DNA from: Holosporales bacterium
Lineage (GTDB): Bacteria; Pseudomonadota; Alphaproteobacteria; RUG11792
Length of the DNA: 56,308 nt
Assembly: GCA_031266135.1 (NCBI GenBank)
Contig: JAISBP010000013.1
Location: 1-56,308, forward strand
Reading direction: 5' to 3'
Part shown: piece after piece, positions 27,377 through 37,007 of the stretch
Numbering within the stretch: the first letter of the stretch is position 1
Layout: every line of letters starts with the position of its first letter
Position numbers and translations under genes: made by a program
Notes under the pieces: generated by a model
Database searches by the model: none
Seen by the model: the letters and a program-made list of their open reading frames with translations, nothing else
What the model was told of the DNA's origin: nothing

Positions 27377-29959
27377 TTATTGTTCCGATGTGGTGTGGAG
27401 AATACATCTCCTCACCAATTGCAGGCATCGTTGGAGGTCTGCCTTCGTTAAAAGGCCGCCGACTTGGGCTAGGTCGGCTCGGCCACTGACCTTAACATCC
27501 ATCCCGAATTCTCTCGTTATTTCCTTTAAAATATCACGTGCATCTATTGAAGATTCTGAAATATAGACCACAACCGTCATCTTCCCGCTCTTCGCAATGT
27601 CATTCCCGATGAGGAGACATCTCATCCCTCCCATAGCTTTTTCCCGATCTATAAGGGAGAATACGATTTTTTGACTAACATCACTCAATAATGCATGTCT
27701 CAGAATAAACGAATTAGGAAGTTCTTCCGTGATTATCTCGATATTATTCATCGTATTCTTCATCTTATATTCATCGAGTTGTTTCTCTAGTTCTTTAAGA
27801 AGGGTAGACTGTGAAGTGATCGTCTGATTCTGTTCCTCTATAATACCATCCAGATGTGAGGCGAGGCCCGGGCCCGTGACGGCTTCGATCCTCCGTACAC
27901 CTGCCCCAACCGAGCTCGTCGAAATGATCTTGAAGCACCCTATCTGGCTCGTCCGATCAACGTGTTCACCGCCACATAATTCCATCGAAAAGAAACGGCC
28001 ATCATCTCGGGAACCGATGGATATGGCCCTCACAACATCCGGATACCGTTCACCGAACAATGCCAGAGCCCCGCGTGATTTGGCTTCCTCGATGGTCATA
28101 GTATCCGTCTGGACCACCATATCTTCCTCAATGGCATTATTTACAACCGCTTCGATCTGACTTAACTGACCAGAACTCAGCAATTCATTATGTATAAAAT
28201 CAAAACGAATCCTGTCGGACGTGACTGATGATCCCTTCTGCGTCACGTGCTCTCCCAGAATATTCCGCAGTACGCCATGCAAAATGTGGGTCGCCGTGTG
28301 ATTTCGGGATGTCCGGAGCCGATGGCCCCAATCGACCACGAATGATAGTGTATCTCCAGTCTTAATTTGACTATTTTTTATATGGCAAATATGCACGACA
28401 ACACCAGCAACCTTTTTGGTGTCAGTTATATCTGCTACAACTATGCTATCCCTTAAGATTAGGCCACGATCACCGGCCTGCCCTCCAGATTCAGCGTAAA
28501 ACGGCGTCGTATGCGTTACGACCATGAGTTCATCCCCGGAATGTACTATGGCGGCGACCTCCGCCTCACACCCACGAGTATTCCTCAGGAATTGGACATC
28601 TCCAACCTGGGATGCGATATCATACCAGATCTTATCGGTCGATATGGCACCGGTTCCAGCCCACCCCTTCTTGGAAATCTCGCGATTCATAGCGACGATT
28701 GTGTCGAATTCATGTTCATCGACGGTCTTTCCTTCTGCCCTCAGAATATCCTGCGTCAGATCGAAGGGGAAGCCATAGGTATCATATAACCTGTAGGCAA
28801 TATCTGGATTTAGACTCCCGTGAGAGCCGAGTTTATTTAGCTCAGACTTGAGGATACTCATCCCATTATCAATCGTCCTCATAAAAATTGATTCCTCGAG
28901 TTTCAGGGCATCCACTATGACGGATTCAGACTCCGTGAGCTCCGTATAGTGCGATCCCATCACCTCACGTACGACGGGTGCAACACGATGGAGGAACGGC
29001 TCTCGTACACCCATCATGTAGCCATGCCGAATGGCGCGCCGCATGATCCTGCGGAGGACGTACCCCCGTCCCTCATTGGAGGGGAGCATCCCATCGGCAA
29101 TCATAAATGAAATTGCCCTGATATGATCTGCTATGACATTCCGGTGCACCGTAAATTCGGGATCATCCCTTCCGCAGACGACTATAATCCTCGAGATAAT
29201 CGTCCTGAACATATCGATGTCGAAGTTGTTGTGGACACCCTGGAGGACAGCGGAAACTCGCTCCAAGCCCATACCTGTATCGATCGATGGTTTGGGCAGG
29301 ACTACCCTTTCTCCGCCATCCAAAGTCTCGAATTGCATGAAGACCAAATTCCATATCTCAACGAAGCGGTCTCCGTCTTCATCGGCAGATCCCGGGACTC
29401 CACCCGGTATCGTTTCGCCATGATCATAGAAGATCTCGGTGCATGGTCCGCAGGGGCCCGTCTCCCCCATGCTCCAAAAGTTATCGTTCGTTGGGATCCT
29501 GATGATTTGAGAATCGGTGATGGATGCCACCTTCTTCCATATCGTGGCCGCATCCTCGTCGCTCGTATGAACCGTAAATAGGAGGCGATCTTTTGGTAAT
29601 CCCAGTTCGGAATTCACGAATTTCCATGCATATTCGATGGCCAATTCCTTAAAATAATCACCGAATGAGAAGTTTCCCAGCATCTCGAAGAAGGTGTGGT
29701 GACGAGCCGTATATCCCACCATATCCAGATCGTTGTGCTTCCCTCCGGCTCTGAGGCATTTCTGCGCCGTTACGGCCCTTTTATAAGGCGTACCCTTTTT
29801 CCCCGTGAAAATGTCCTTAAACTGAACCATACCGGAGTTCGTGAACATTAGGGAAGGATCGGTGTGTGGGATCAACGAACTAGATCCCACGACCTCATGT
29901 CCGGCGGCCTTAAAGTACCCGAGGAATTGCTTCCTTAAGAGATACATCTGATCAGACAA
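27377..29959 (-). CDS. alaS: Alanyl-tRNA synthetase
   Basis: Charges tRNA-Ala and edits mischarged Ser/Gly. The 860-aa protein has the class II core (MVQFKDIFTGKKGTPY, RAGGKHNDLDMVGYTARHHT), the RGYVLRRIMRRAIRH block, the editing-site motif HTATH (about 553) and CGGEH (about 660), then a coiled coil and C-Ala domain. All hallmark motifs are present and length is normal. The gene seems to be a single unit; its stop touches the neighbouring pseudogene. Confidence 0.97.
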   Translation of the reverse strand: MSDQMYLLRKQFLGYFKAAGHEVVGSSSLIPHTDPSLMFTNSGMVQFKDIFTGKKGTPYKRAVTAQKCLRAGGKHNDLDMVGYTARHHTFFEMLGNFSFGDYFKELAIEYAWKFVNSELGLPKDRLLFTVHTSDEDAATIWKKVASITDSQIIRIPTNDNFWSMGETGPCGPCTEIFYDHGETIPGGVPGSADEDGDRFVEIWNLVFMQFETLDGGERVVLPKPSIDTGMGLERVSAVLQGVHNNFDIDMFRTIISRIIVVCGRDDPEFTVHRNVIADHIRAISFMIADGMLPSNEGRGYVLRRIMRRAIRHGYMMGVREPFLHRVAPVVREVMGSHYTELTESESVIVDALKLEESIFMRTIDNGMSILKSELNKLGSHGSLNPDIAYRLYDTYGFPFDLTQDILRAEGKTVDEHEFDTIVAMNREISKKGWAGTGAISTDKIWYDIASQVGDVQFLRNTRGCEAEVAAIVHSGDELMVVTHTTPFYAESGGQAGDRGLILRDSIVVADITDTKKVAGVVVHICHIKNSQIKTGDTLSFVVDWGHRLRTSRNHTATHILHGVLRNILGEHVTQKGSSVTSDRIRFDFIHNELLSSGQLSQIEAVVNNAIEEDMVVQTDTMTIEEAKSRGALALFGERYPDVVRAISIGSRDDGRFFSMELCGGEHVDRTSQIGCFKIISTSSVGAGVRRIEAVTGPGLASHLDGIIEEQNQTITSQSTLLKELEKQLDEYKMKNTMNNIEIITEELPNSFILRHALLSDVSQKIVFSLIDREKAMGGMRCLLIGNDIAKSGKMTVVVYISESSIDARDILKEITREFGMDVKVSGRADLAQVGGLLTKADLQRCLQLVRRCILHTTSEQ

Positions 29960-30047
29960 TTATCAACTCAAATGCCAAAAAGAATACGTGTAATGCTAGC
30001 ATTCATTGTTTCTAGACGTCAATTCTGGTGAAAAAGAATCGTGCATA

Positions 30048-30149
30048 TACTCGTTCCACTTTTCAATCATATAAAATTAAGTGTAATGAATGCCTAAAAT
30101 TCATCGTTATTAAAGCAAAAAATAATGCGTTTGGTAAGTGGAACGAGTA
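30048..30149 (+). mobile_element. Family B MITE, 102 bp, intact
   Basis: Perfect 14-bp terminal inverted repeats (TACTCGTTCCACTT and AAGTGGAACGAGTA) flanked by TA on both sides (30046-30047 and 30150-30151). The interior is AT-rich, without a coding frame. It matches 15367-15468 along its length. TA duplication and size point to a non-autonomous IS630/Tc1-type element. It lies between alaS and recO and disrupts nothing. Confidence 0.85.
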
Positions 30150-30239
30150 TAACTCCGAAATCTCTACGCACACATACTCATCTACCTTAGAAGTATGATC
30201 AAATTCCAAAATCTCCTGTATCTTATGAAATTGACTGGG

Positions 30240-31094
30240 CTAAGTGAGAGTATATTCATTCCGGAAATGGTTTGTTTGAGATATCAAATGTTTCTTTATG
30301 AAAAAGTCTGTAATCGTTAAAGATTGATTGATTTCATTTAAGTTCGATTCTGTATTATACGCGTCTTTGCCATCCCATACCTTCCATATATTTGGTATCC
30401 TAAATAATTGATCCGTTAGACCTCTTTCAAAACCTTCAGAATCAGTTCTTATGGAAGGAGAGCCGGCACACAGAACCGCAGTGTACTTGAGTGTACATGA
30501 GGATTTGAGTACCGGGTCGACGCAGCAGAAGTCTGATTGTGGAGAGTTAGGGAAGAGGTCTGTTGTATTCGATGAGCATCGCCCAGATATTCCACATCCA
30601 GTTTTACACGAGATATAATCTATGGGTTCACGTTGATTACATATTCCACATATTCGTAAATCAAATCCAAACCCCGTGACTTTTAATAATATAAATTCGA
30701 AGTATGCGTATAGTTTCAGGGCCTCAATCTTCGTTAAATTATGGAGATCGTTCGAAATGTATTGCACGAGGTCGAAGAGTTCCGGATACGGAATTCCACT
30801 CGGTAAGGTTCTGTTCAAAATAAAGCATACACTCTGGCAGACATTAACGTGTATCTCAAAATCCGCACTGCGCATCCAGTTTTGTTGTACATCCTTAATC
30901 CGCCAAAATCCCATCGTGGATTCGCTTTTACCATTCCAATCTAGACATACATTTGAGAATGATGAAATTGGATTGCCGCGATTATATATTGCATGAATAC
31001 TCCCGTGCTTCTCCGTGAATATATTGACGATATTGTGCTCCTTCCACCTATTCCGTACAGAAATCACAATCCCAGTATCGGACCAGGAAATCAT
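30240..31094 (-). CDS. recO: Recombination mediator RecO with an internal family A insertion
   Basis: RecO loads RecA onto SSB-coated DNA together with RecR. The N-terminal OB fold starts SWSDTGIVISVRNRWKEHNI. A helical domain and a cysteine cluster (ICGICNQRE, ISCKTGCGISGRC) follow. At about residues 179-226 a 144-bp family A element, read in the orientation opposite to the glmU copy and in another frame, adds 48 residues plus one from the duplicated triplet. Excision would restore SSNTTDQLFRIPN. The start overlaps the stop of the CapD-like gene by four bases, so it is coupled to the dnaG-rpoD chain. Confidence 0.88.
   Translation of the reverse strand: MISWSDTGIVISVRNRWKEHNIVNIFTEKHGSIHAIYNRGNPISSFSNVCLDWNGKSESTMGFWRIKDVQQNWMRSADFEIHVNVCQSVCFILNRTLPSGIPYPELFDLVQYISNDLHNLTKIEALKLYAYFEFILLKVTGFGFDLRICGICNQREPIDYISCKTGCGISGRCSSNTTDLFPNSPQSDFCCVDPVLKSSCTLKYTAVLCAGSPSIRTDSEGFERGLTDQLFRIPNIWKVWDGKDAYNTESNLNEINQSLTITDFFIKKHLISQTNHFRNEYTLT
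30418..30561 (+). repeat. Family A palindromic element in recO, 144 bp
   Basis: Ends AGACCTCTT...AAGAGGTCT, flanked on both sides by GTT on the plus strand (AAC on the coding strand). It is close to the glmU copy except for a missing internal stretch of about 15 bases (AAGGAAGTATTC region). It is stop-free in the recO frame even though recO reads the other strand. Confidence 0.95.
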
Positions 31095-32032
31095 GAAACT
31101 GGATTGAAGGTGTACTGGTGAATGACGTGCATCAACAGAAGATTATGATCCTCCACATATCTCAATAGATAATTCTTCATCTTGTCCGGAATTGATTTTT
31201 CAGTGATGACGAGCTGTCGTGGGAATATATTTTCTTCACGTAATTCGTAGAGTACCTTCCCGAGGTCCCGTACTTCCCCCAATATGGGGACCCCCTTGAT
31301 GACGTGCCCAACATCGTCTGAATCGAGTGTCAGTATCCCGACCGGTATAAAATTGAATGTGATATCTTCATTGATGACGACTTCCCTCAAGAAAACATCG
31401 GCCGATGCATTACTGCCGATCAGAATTACTTGCGGAGCATCGATTTGTTGGTGAGTCTTATCGTCTATACTCCCGTATTTCTTCATCTTACTTATCTTTT
31501 GGTTATACATCATCTTCGTCAAAAATCTGGGGATGAGCAGCATAAAACTCAAGACGAAGACATTGATTATCAGTACCGAATACGGGAGGAAATCCTCCTG
31601 ATTCATCAGGATCATAAGTGGAAAGAATAGAAGGTTCGATAATACTACCGACAGGAAAATGGGGGCCATATCTTCGATCGAAGTATGCCTCCAGAACGCC
31701 TGATGAACCTGGAGCCACAGGAAAACACTCGAGCTCACCAAGCCGAATACAAACATATTCTTTATGATGTATGACTGAGAATAGTCCAAGAAATCCATGC
31801 CGATTCGTAGATGAATTGATATGAAGATCGATAAAAACGCAACGAAACTATCGAATATTAGGATGGCGTAGGGGGATGCCATACTAGACTGTGATTTATG
31901 TGGCGGACGCCGCGATGTAGGCTTACTGCTCCCAGCGAAGTCATGATAGAAGTCTGATATTCCGTGTTTTATGTTACCGAAGAAAGCATCGGCGACTTTG
32001 CCGAATTTGGATAACTTACTCTCTAAACTCAT
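31091..32032 (-). CDS. CapD/PglF-type protein lacking its catalytic domain
   Basis: This 313-aa protein matches the N-terminal half of membrane-bound nucleotide-sugar dehydratases/epimerases (CapD, WbpM, PglF). Four membrane helices (about residues 50-160) are followed by the CoA-binding-like Rossmann domain (APQVILIGSNASADVFLREV, then GVPILGEVRDLGKVL). The C-terminal SDR catalytic domain with TGxxGxxG and YxxxK is absent, and the stop overlaps recO directly. Either a truncated relic or a stand-alone regulatory or membrane module; the intact frame and tight coupling favour continued expression. Confidence 0.75.
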   Translation of the reverse strand: MSLESKLSKFGKVADAFFGNIKHGISDFYHDFAGSSKPTSRRPPHKSQSSMASPYAILIFDSFVAFLSIFISIHLRIGMDFLDYSQSYIIKNMFVFGLVSSSVFLWLQVHQAFWRHTSIEDMAPIFLSVVLSNLLFFPLMILMNQEDFLPYSVLIINVFVLSFMLLIPRFLTKMMYNQKISKMKKYGSIDDKTHQQIDAPQVILIGSNASADVFLREVVINEDITFNFIPVGILTLDSDDVGHVIKGVPILGEVRDLGKVLYELREENIFPRQLVITEKSIPDKMKNYLLRYVEDHNLLLMHVIHQYTFNPVS

Positions 32033-32033
32033 C

Positions 32034-33896
32034 TTAACTATCCAAAAAACTACGCAACTTTCTAGATCTACTCGGATGCTTCAGTTTTCTCAATGCTTTT
32101 GCTTCGATTTGCCGGATCCTTTCGCGTGTGACGGAGAACTGTTGCCCAACCTCCTCTAGGGTGTGGTCAGACTGCAGACCGATTCCGAACCTCATCCTCA
32201 ATACCTTTTCCTCGCGGCTAGTGAGGGTCGACAGGATCTTCGTCGTGGCGGACCGGAGATTCGATTGTATTGCCGCATCAATCGGCATGGTCACACTCTT
32301 ATCCTCGATGAAGTCTCCGAGATGACTCTCATCTTCATCACCCACTGGAGTCTCGAGGCTTATCGGATCCTTGGCGATCTTCATGACCTTCCGTACCTTA
32401 TCGACGGGCATCGCCAGTCTCTCGGACAGCTCCTCATGCGTCGGTTCTCGTCCGAGCTCACTCATCAACTGCTTCGACATTTTAACGAGTTTATTGATGG
32501 TCTCTATCATGTGGACCGGGATCCTGATTGTCCGTGCCTGATCGGCTATAGACCTCGTGATGGCCTGCCTAATCCACCACGTCGCATACGTCGAGAACTT
32601 ATATCCGCGCTTGTATTCAAATTTATCGACTGCCTTCATGAGGCCTATATTCCCCTCCTGAATTAGATCGAGGAATTGAAGGCCTCTGTTTGTATACCTT
32701 TTAGCGATCGAAATGACGAGTCTCAGATTCGCCTCAATCATCTCCTTTTTTGCCCGGGTCTCTTCCCTCTCTGCCCTGTGGATTATATTGAGGTTATGTC
32801 TAAAATAATAGAATGGCACCTTGAGGCGTTCCTCTATTTCGGTCGCCATCTGCACAAGATTCGCTAAAGATGTTAAATTCTCTCTATAGAAATTCTGCCA
32901 TTCCTTCGCTGGATTTGAAGCAATCCCATTCAACCACGCCGAATCAAAATTCTTATCGACGAAATATTTTATTAATTCCGTACGTTTAATTCCGAACTTC
33001 TCTCCATGAGATACCAACTTCCTCTCTATTTCCGGGATACCGGATATAAGCGCCGTTATAGATTCTTTTAATCCGTTTATCCTTCTTTCATTCAAACGGA
33101 TCTCAAAAAAATTACCGAGAATCTCTGATTTAATCGTCTTATACGCAGCATTCTCCTCTATCTTCGCGATATTGAACTTTAATGATTTCTGTTTGGCGTA
33201 TAACTTATCGTATAATTCCAGGTGCTTATTGAACAGTTCCAACAACTTTCGCTTCATTTCTTCGTCATTATTGACGATGGGGGCCGCCGCCTGCTCTTCC
33301 TCTTCGATCACCTCCTCCTCCGATTCGGTGAATTGGTCGCCCTCGATTGTGGAATTATCTGAGGCTATGATATCCTTCACGAGGATCATGTCTTCCTGCA
33401 GCTTATCCTTCAGGGATAGTATTAATTCTGTCGTAAGGAGAATCTCACAGAACGCACCATAAAGAGAGTCCATCGATTCTTCGATCTTCTTGGCGATCGT
33501 AATTTCACCCTCTCTGGAGAGGAGGTTTACGTTGCCCATCTCTTTTAGGTACAGCTTGACGGGATCATCGTTTTTAACTTCTTCTGAAACCGGATCGGCC
33601 TTAGAATCTTCATGATCTGCGAGTGGAGATGCCCCGATTTCATCTTTGGAATCCAGGAGCAGAGTCTCCTCGTCTTCCACACTTATTATTTTGACGTCGA
33701 GATCAGACAGATACGTCATGACCATCGATAATTTCTCGGAATCATACTCAGCAGTCGGGAGCATCTCATTCAGCTCTTCATACGTCAAATACCCTCGGCT
33801 TTTACTGATCTTCACCAGGGTTAATACATTCGGATCGTCCGCTATTAATTGCTCATCAATCGACAGCTCATCTTCAATTTCATTACGATTAGTCAT
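32034..33896 (-). CDS. rpoD: RNA polymerase primary sigma factor RpoD
   Basis: Housekeeping sigma-70, 620 aa. The ATG at 33896 has GGGGAA nine bases upstream and overlaps the dnaG stop; the longer frame to 33926 is not needed. Region 1.1 and an acidic non-conserved region are present. Region 2 includes [20 protein letters not shown] and [20 protein letters not shown]. Region 4.2 ends [20 protein letters not shown]. Its coupling to dnaG follows the classic macromolecular synthesis operon order. It should recognise the TTGACA/TATAAT promoters listed here. Confidence 0.97.
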   Translation of the reverse strand: MTNRNEIEDELSIDEQLIADDPNVLTLVKISKSRGYLTYEELNEMLPTAEYDSEKLSMVMTYLSDLDVKIISVEDEETLLLDSKDEIGASPLADHEDSKADPVSEEVKNDDPVKLYLKEMGNVNLLSREGEITIAKKIEESMDSLYGAFCEILLTTELILSLKDKLQEDMILVKDIIASDNSTIEGDQFTESEEEVIEEEEQAAAPIVNNDEEMKRKLLELFNKHLELYDKLYAKQKSLKFNIAKIEENAAYKTIKSEILGNFFEIRLNERRINGLKESITALISGIPEIERKLVSHGEKFGIKRTELIKYFVDKNFDSAWLNGIASNPAKEWQNFYRENLTSLANLVQMATEIEERLKVPFYYFRHNLNIIHRAEREETRAKKEMIEANLRLVISIAKRYTNRGLQFLDLIQEGNIGLMKAVDKFEYKRGYKFSTYATWWIRQAITRSIADQARTIRIPVHMIETINKLVKMSKQLMSELGREPTHEELSERLAMPVDKVRKVMKIAKDPISLETPVGDEDESHLGDFIEDKSVTMPIDAAIQSNLRSATTKILSTLTSREEKVLRMRFGIGLQSDHTLEEVGQQFSVTRERIRQIEAKALRKLKHPSRSRKLRSFLDS

Positions 33897-35697
33897 CAGA
33901 TACATTCCCCTTGTATAATGAATCAATTTTTAGTGCCTTGAGCCTTTCCCATTTCTCGGAACTTAGCGTTTGAGTACACTCCTCTTTGACGGCGATTAAA
34001 TCCCGCTTCTGAGATGCGCCAACAAATCCATGCCGAAAAATACTGCGCCAGAAGCTTAAGGCTTCCTCATCATTCATAATATTGAAATTGCAGTGATTGC
34101 AGCACATCGATTTTATGTTGACGACTACCTCTTCTAGGCCCGTAAAATCAGGGACTTCAGTTTCGGTGAGAGATAGCAAGACCCCTCTAATTTCCTCAAA
34201 TCCAAGATCCGATAACTCGACGGTCGCCAACTCTTCAGCCACAAACGAAACTATAGAAGGACGCATTATGATAATATACAATAGTAGCGCCTCCTTCAAC
34301 AAGATCTTTTCGTGCTTATCGATGACAATTGCCCGTAGATTTATGGATTTGTAGGCATTGTTATTCCTTTTATTTTGTTGATTAAAAATATAAAGTCTAT
34401 CTTTTATTTCTGCATTATATAATTTTCTAATTTCTAAATCCTGAATATCTTCTATAAATGTATTTATATCCTTTTTCCATTGTGCGATATTCTCGGGAGT
34501 CTTATATCTAAAACATTCAAGTTGTTGAAGGCAATAAGTCCAGAAAAAATCTATGCACGACAGGGAGCGAGATAGTAAGTCTTCCATCTCTTTGATACCA
34601 TTAGACTTCTTCCCAAACTCTCCATAATCATTCTTCTGCTGCGAAGATTTCGAAAGAAGTCTATTATTTCGTAATAATGAGTCTGGATCGGATTTCCTGG
34701 GTAGTATGCAGAATCTCACGCTTTTCCCTGGCCTCAGGTAATGCATCGCCGTATGGAGTGCCCTTATCATCGCGGTTTCTCCGGCCTCATCTCCATCGAA
34801 GCAGATGATTGGCTCATCAGAATATTTCCAGATTTTGGCTATGTGTTCGGAGGATAACGCTGTTCCCATCGAACCAATCGTCGTATCAAACCCGAATTTA
34901 TGCATCGTTACGACGTCGATATATCCCTCAACTATTATGAGCTGTTTATTCTCGGATGCATTTCGGGAGGCTACGTTATACCCGTAAAGAGTCTCCCTCT
35001 TTTGGAATAGAGCAGTCTCTGGAGAATTCAGATACTTTGGCCTGGATACACCCGATATACCACGGCCACCGAATGCGATGGGCCATCCATCTCTATTAAA
35101 AACGGGAAACATTAGTCTGTTTTTAAAACGCGGAATACAACTCTTACCTTTCCAAATAAAGAGCCCAGAATCAGCTATATCTTCATCGGAGAAGCCGCCC
35201 TGTCGTATGTATGAAAGTAGGGAATTGCCGTCATCATCGGCGTACCCAATTGAAAACTTATCGATAAGCTCCGGATCAATAGTTCTATCTTCGCAATACT
35301 TTAGTGCCACCTTGTTTTTCATGAGATTATTTTTGAAGAATTCCATGGCCTTCTGTAGGAGTTTCTTCTGTTGATCGAATCCTTGATGATACTCCACCTT
35401 TTCGGGAAGCTTAACCCCGGCCATGGCCGCCAATTTTTCAATGGCCTGATGGAACTGTATACGTTCCTTTTTTTTGACGTATTCTATTAGGTCACCCGAT
35501 GCACCGCAGCCAAAGCAGTAGAAAGTTCCCTTCTCATCATTCACGAAGAAGGATCCCGTTTTCTCGAGGTGAAATGGACACTGCCCCACGAATTCACGCC
35601 CCTTCCTTTTTAGGGCAACGTCCATACCGACTACCTTCGATAACTGGAGCTTACTCTTTATACTCTCGATTACAATATTTAGATCTGTCCTGCTCAT
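33889..35697 (-). CDS. dnaG: DNA primase DnaG with a family A insertion
   Basis: Makes RNA primers for replication. The start is the ATG at 35697 (MSRTDLN); the frame extends further upstream into the divergent antiporter gene but without support. The zinc finger (CPFH and CFGCG) covers about residues 38-65. The TOPRIM motif is [10 protein letters not shown] near 250, with CFDGDEAGE further on. Residues 346-365 (starting [14 protein letters not shown]) are encoded by a 60-bp family A element, in the loop after DPDSLLRNN and flanked by AAT repeats. Excision gives [12 protein letters not shown], the usual primase sequence pattern. The stop overlaps rpoD. Confidence 0.95.
   Translation of the reverse strand: MSRTDLNIVIESIKSKLQLSKVVGMDVALKRKGREFVGQCPFHLEKTGSFFVNDEKGTFYCFGCGASGDLIEYVKKKERIQFHQAIEKLAAMAGVKLPEKVEYHQGFDQQKKLLQKAMEFFKNNLMKNKVALKYCEDRTIDPELIDKFSIGYADDDGNSLLSYIRQGGFSDEDIADSGLFIWKGKSCIPRFKNRLMFPVFNRDGWPIAFGGRGISGVSRPKYLNSPETALFQKRETLYGYNVASRNASENKQLIIVEGYIDVVTMHKFGFDTTIGSMGTALSSEHIAKIWKYSDEPIICFDGDEAGETAMIRALHTAMHYLRPGKSVRFCILPRKSDPDSLLRNNRLLSKSSQQKNDYGEFGKKSNGIKEMEDLLSRSLSCIDFFWTYCLQQLECFRYKTPENIAQWKKDINTFIEDIQDLEIRKLYNAEIKDRLYIFNQQNKRNNNAYKSINLRAIVIDKHEKILLKEALLLYIIIMRPSIVSFVAEELATVELSDLGFEEIRGVLLSLTETEVPDFTGLEEVVVNIKSMCCNHCNFNIMNDEEALSFWRSIFRHGFVGASQKRDLIAVKEECTQTLSSEKWERLKALKIDSLYKGNVSDD
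34603..34662 (-). repeat. Family A element in dnaG, 60-bp deletion derivative
   Basis: Ends AGACTTCTT...AAGAAGTCT with ATT on both sides on the plus strand. It consists of one long arm (about 40 bases, ending CTTCTGCTGCG) joined directly to about 19 bases of the other arm, so the middle is missing. Length is 20 codons, stop-free in frame. Confidence 0.92.
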
Positions 35698-35724
35698 AGT
35701 GATGTATGTTACAATACAACCACC

Positions 35725-36993
35725 ATGAATAACGAGTATGTTTTTGCACATTTAACCGTCATCATATTGGTTGCCGCGGTTTCGGGGATGCTCCTCGCGA
35801 GGCTGAACCAACCCGTGATGATAGGATACATCCTGGCCGGCATAATGTTCGGGCCCAGTGGGTTGAGCTTTATCTCATCACGGGATCAGATTCAGTTCTA
35901 TTCGGAGCTGGGGATATTGCTACTCCTCTTCGTCATCGGGATGGAGCTCAACGTAAGATCGTTCCTGAAGATGTGGAAGATCCCGACCTTATTTACTATT
36001 ATTCAAGTTTTTGCCAACGTTATTTTATCGATATTATTTGCGGTCGTATTTGATTTACCGTTATACACATCCCTCCTGGCCGCGTTCATCATTTCACTTT
36101 CGTCGACGGCGGCGATCGTGAAGGTCCTGGAACACCTTGGAGAACTCAAGACCGACATCGGGAGCATCACGATCGGGATCTTGGTGGCGCAGGACATCGT
36201 GATCGTCCCGATGATGCTCATCATGAGGGAATGCAAAAGTGCCATCAATGTTACCATAATATTTGATTTGATAGTTGCGATTGGCCTCGTCGTATTACTC
36301 ATCAAATACCTCGGCCGTAAAGAAAAGATCATAATTCCATCACTGCAGTTCTTATCGCACGCTGAATTGACACCGGTTGTGACGTTGGGCTTGTGCTTCG
36401 CTGCTGCATCGATCGTTGTATTGTTTGGGTTATCCGAGGCGTATGGAGCGTTCTTGGCGGGGCTCTTCATAGGAAATACCCAGGAAAGGCAGAATGTCCT
36501 CAACAGCGTTAAACCCATTCAGAATGTCCTGCTGATGGCATTCTTTTTATCGGTAGGCCTAATGTTCGACCTCAATTTCCTGGCCGATAATTGGATTGTA
36601 GTACTGCTGACATTGCTGGGAGTCACAGCCTGGAAAGTATTTTCGAATAGCATACTGCTCAGGGTATTCTCTATAGAATTAGCGAAATCCGTTTCGATTG
36701 GAATTATATTGGCTCAACTTGGTGAATTCTCTCTGCTCCTTGCTAATGTCGCAATACAATCTCAAATCATCGATACATTCGGGCAGAAGCTGATTATATG
36801 TGTGACGGCATTATCACTATCCCTCAGCCCATTATTTATCCTCTTCTCAACGAAGACGAAGAACCTGTCATTTCTTGGGGATAATTCTATATCCTCTGTG
36901 GTGAAAGTCTTATTCGTCAAAACATTCTCTGATGAAGTAAAAAAACTGGCAGTCAAAAGTAAAAAGATGAAACGGAAAAAGATAGAGGAGTAA
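35725..36993 (+). CDS. CPA2-type monovalent cation:H+ antiporter
   Basis: Inner-membrane Kef/NapA-like exchanger of 422 aa with about 12 predicted helices. The family N-terminus ARLNQPVMIGYILAGIMFGP is clear, as are the SLSSTAAIVKVLEH and EAYGAFLAGLFIG motifs of the core. Cytoplasmic TrkA-N/RCK regulatory domains are absent; the protein ends in a short Lys-rich tail. Substrate (K+ or Na+) cannot be decided. The ATG is only 27 bases from the divergent dnaG start and lacks a Shine-Dalgarno, so a leaderless or very short-leader mRNA is likely. Confidence 0.87.
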   Translation: MNNEYVFAHLTVIILVAAVSGMLLARLNQPVMIGYILAGIMFGPSGLSFISSRDQIQFYSELGILLLLFVIGMELNVRSFLKMWKIPTLFTIIQVFANVILSILFAVVFDLPLYTSLLAAFIISLSSTAAIVKVLEHLGELKTDIGSITIGILVAQDIVIVPMMLIMRECKSAINVTIIFDLIVAIGLVVLLIKYLGRKEKIIIPSLQFLSHAELTPVVTLGLCFAAASIVVLFGLSEAYGAFLAGLFIGNTQERQNVLNSVKPIQNVLLMAFFLSVGLMFDLNFLADNWIVVLLTLLGVTAWKVFSNSILLRVFSIELAKSVSIGIILAQLGEFSLLLANVAIQSQIIDTFGQKLIICVTALSLSLSPLFILFSTKTKNLSFLGDNSISSVVKVLFVKTFSDEVKKLAVKSKKMKRKKIEE

Positions 36994-37007
36994 TGATCAC
37001 GTAGAGA

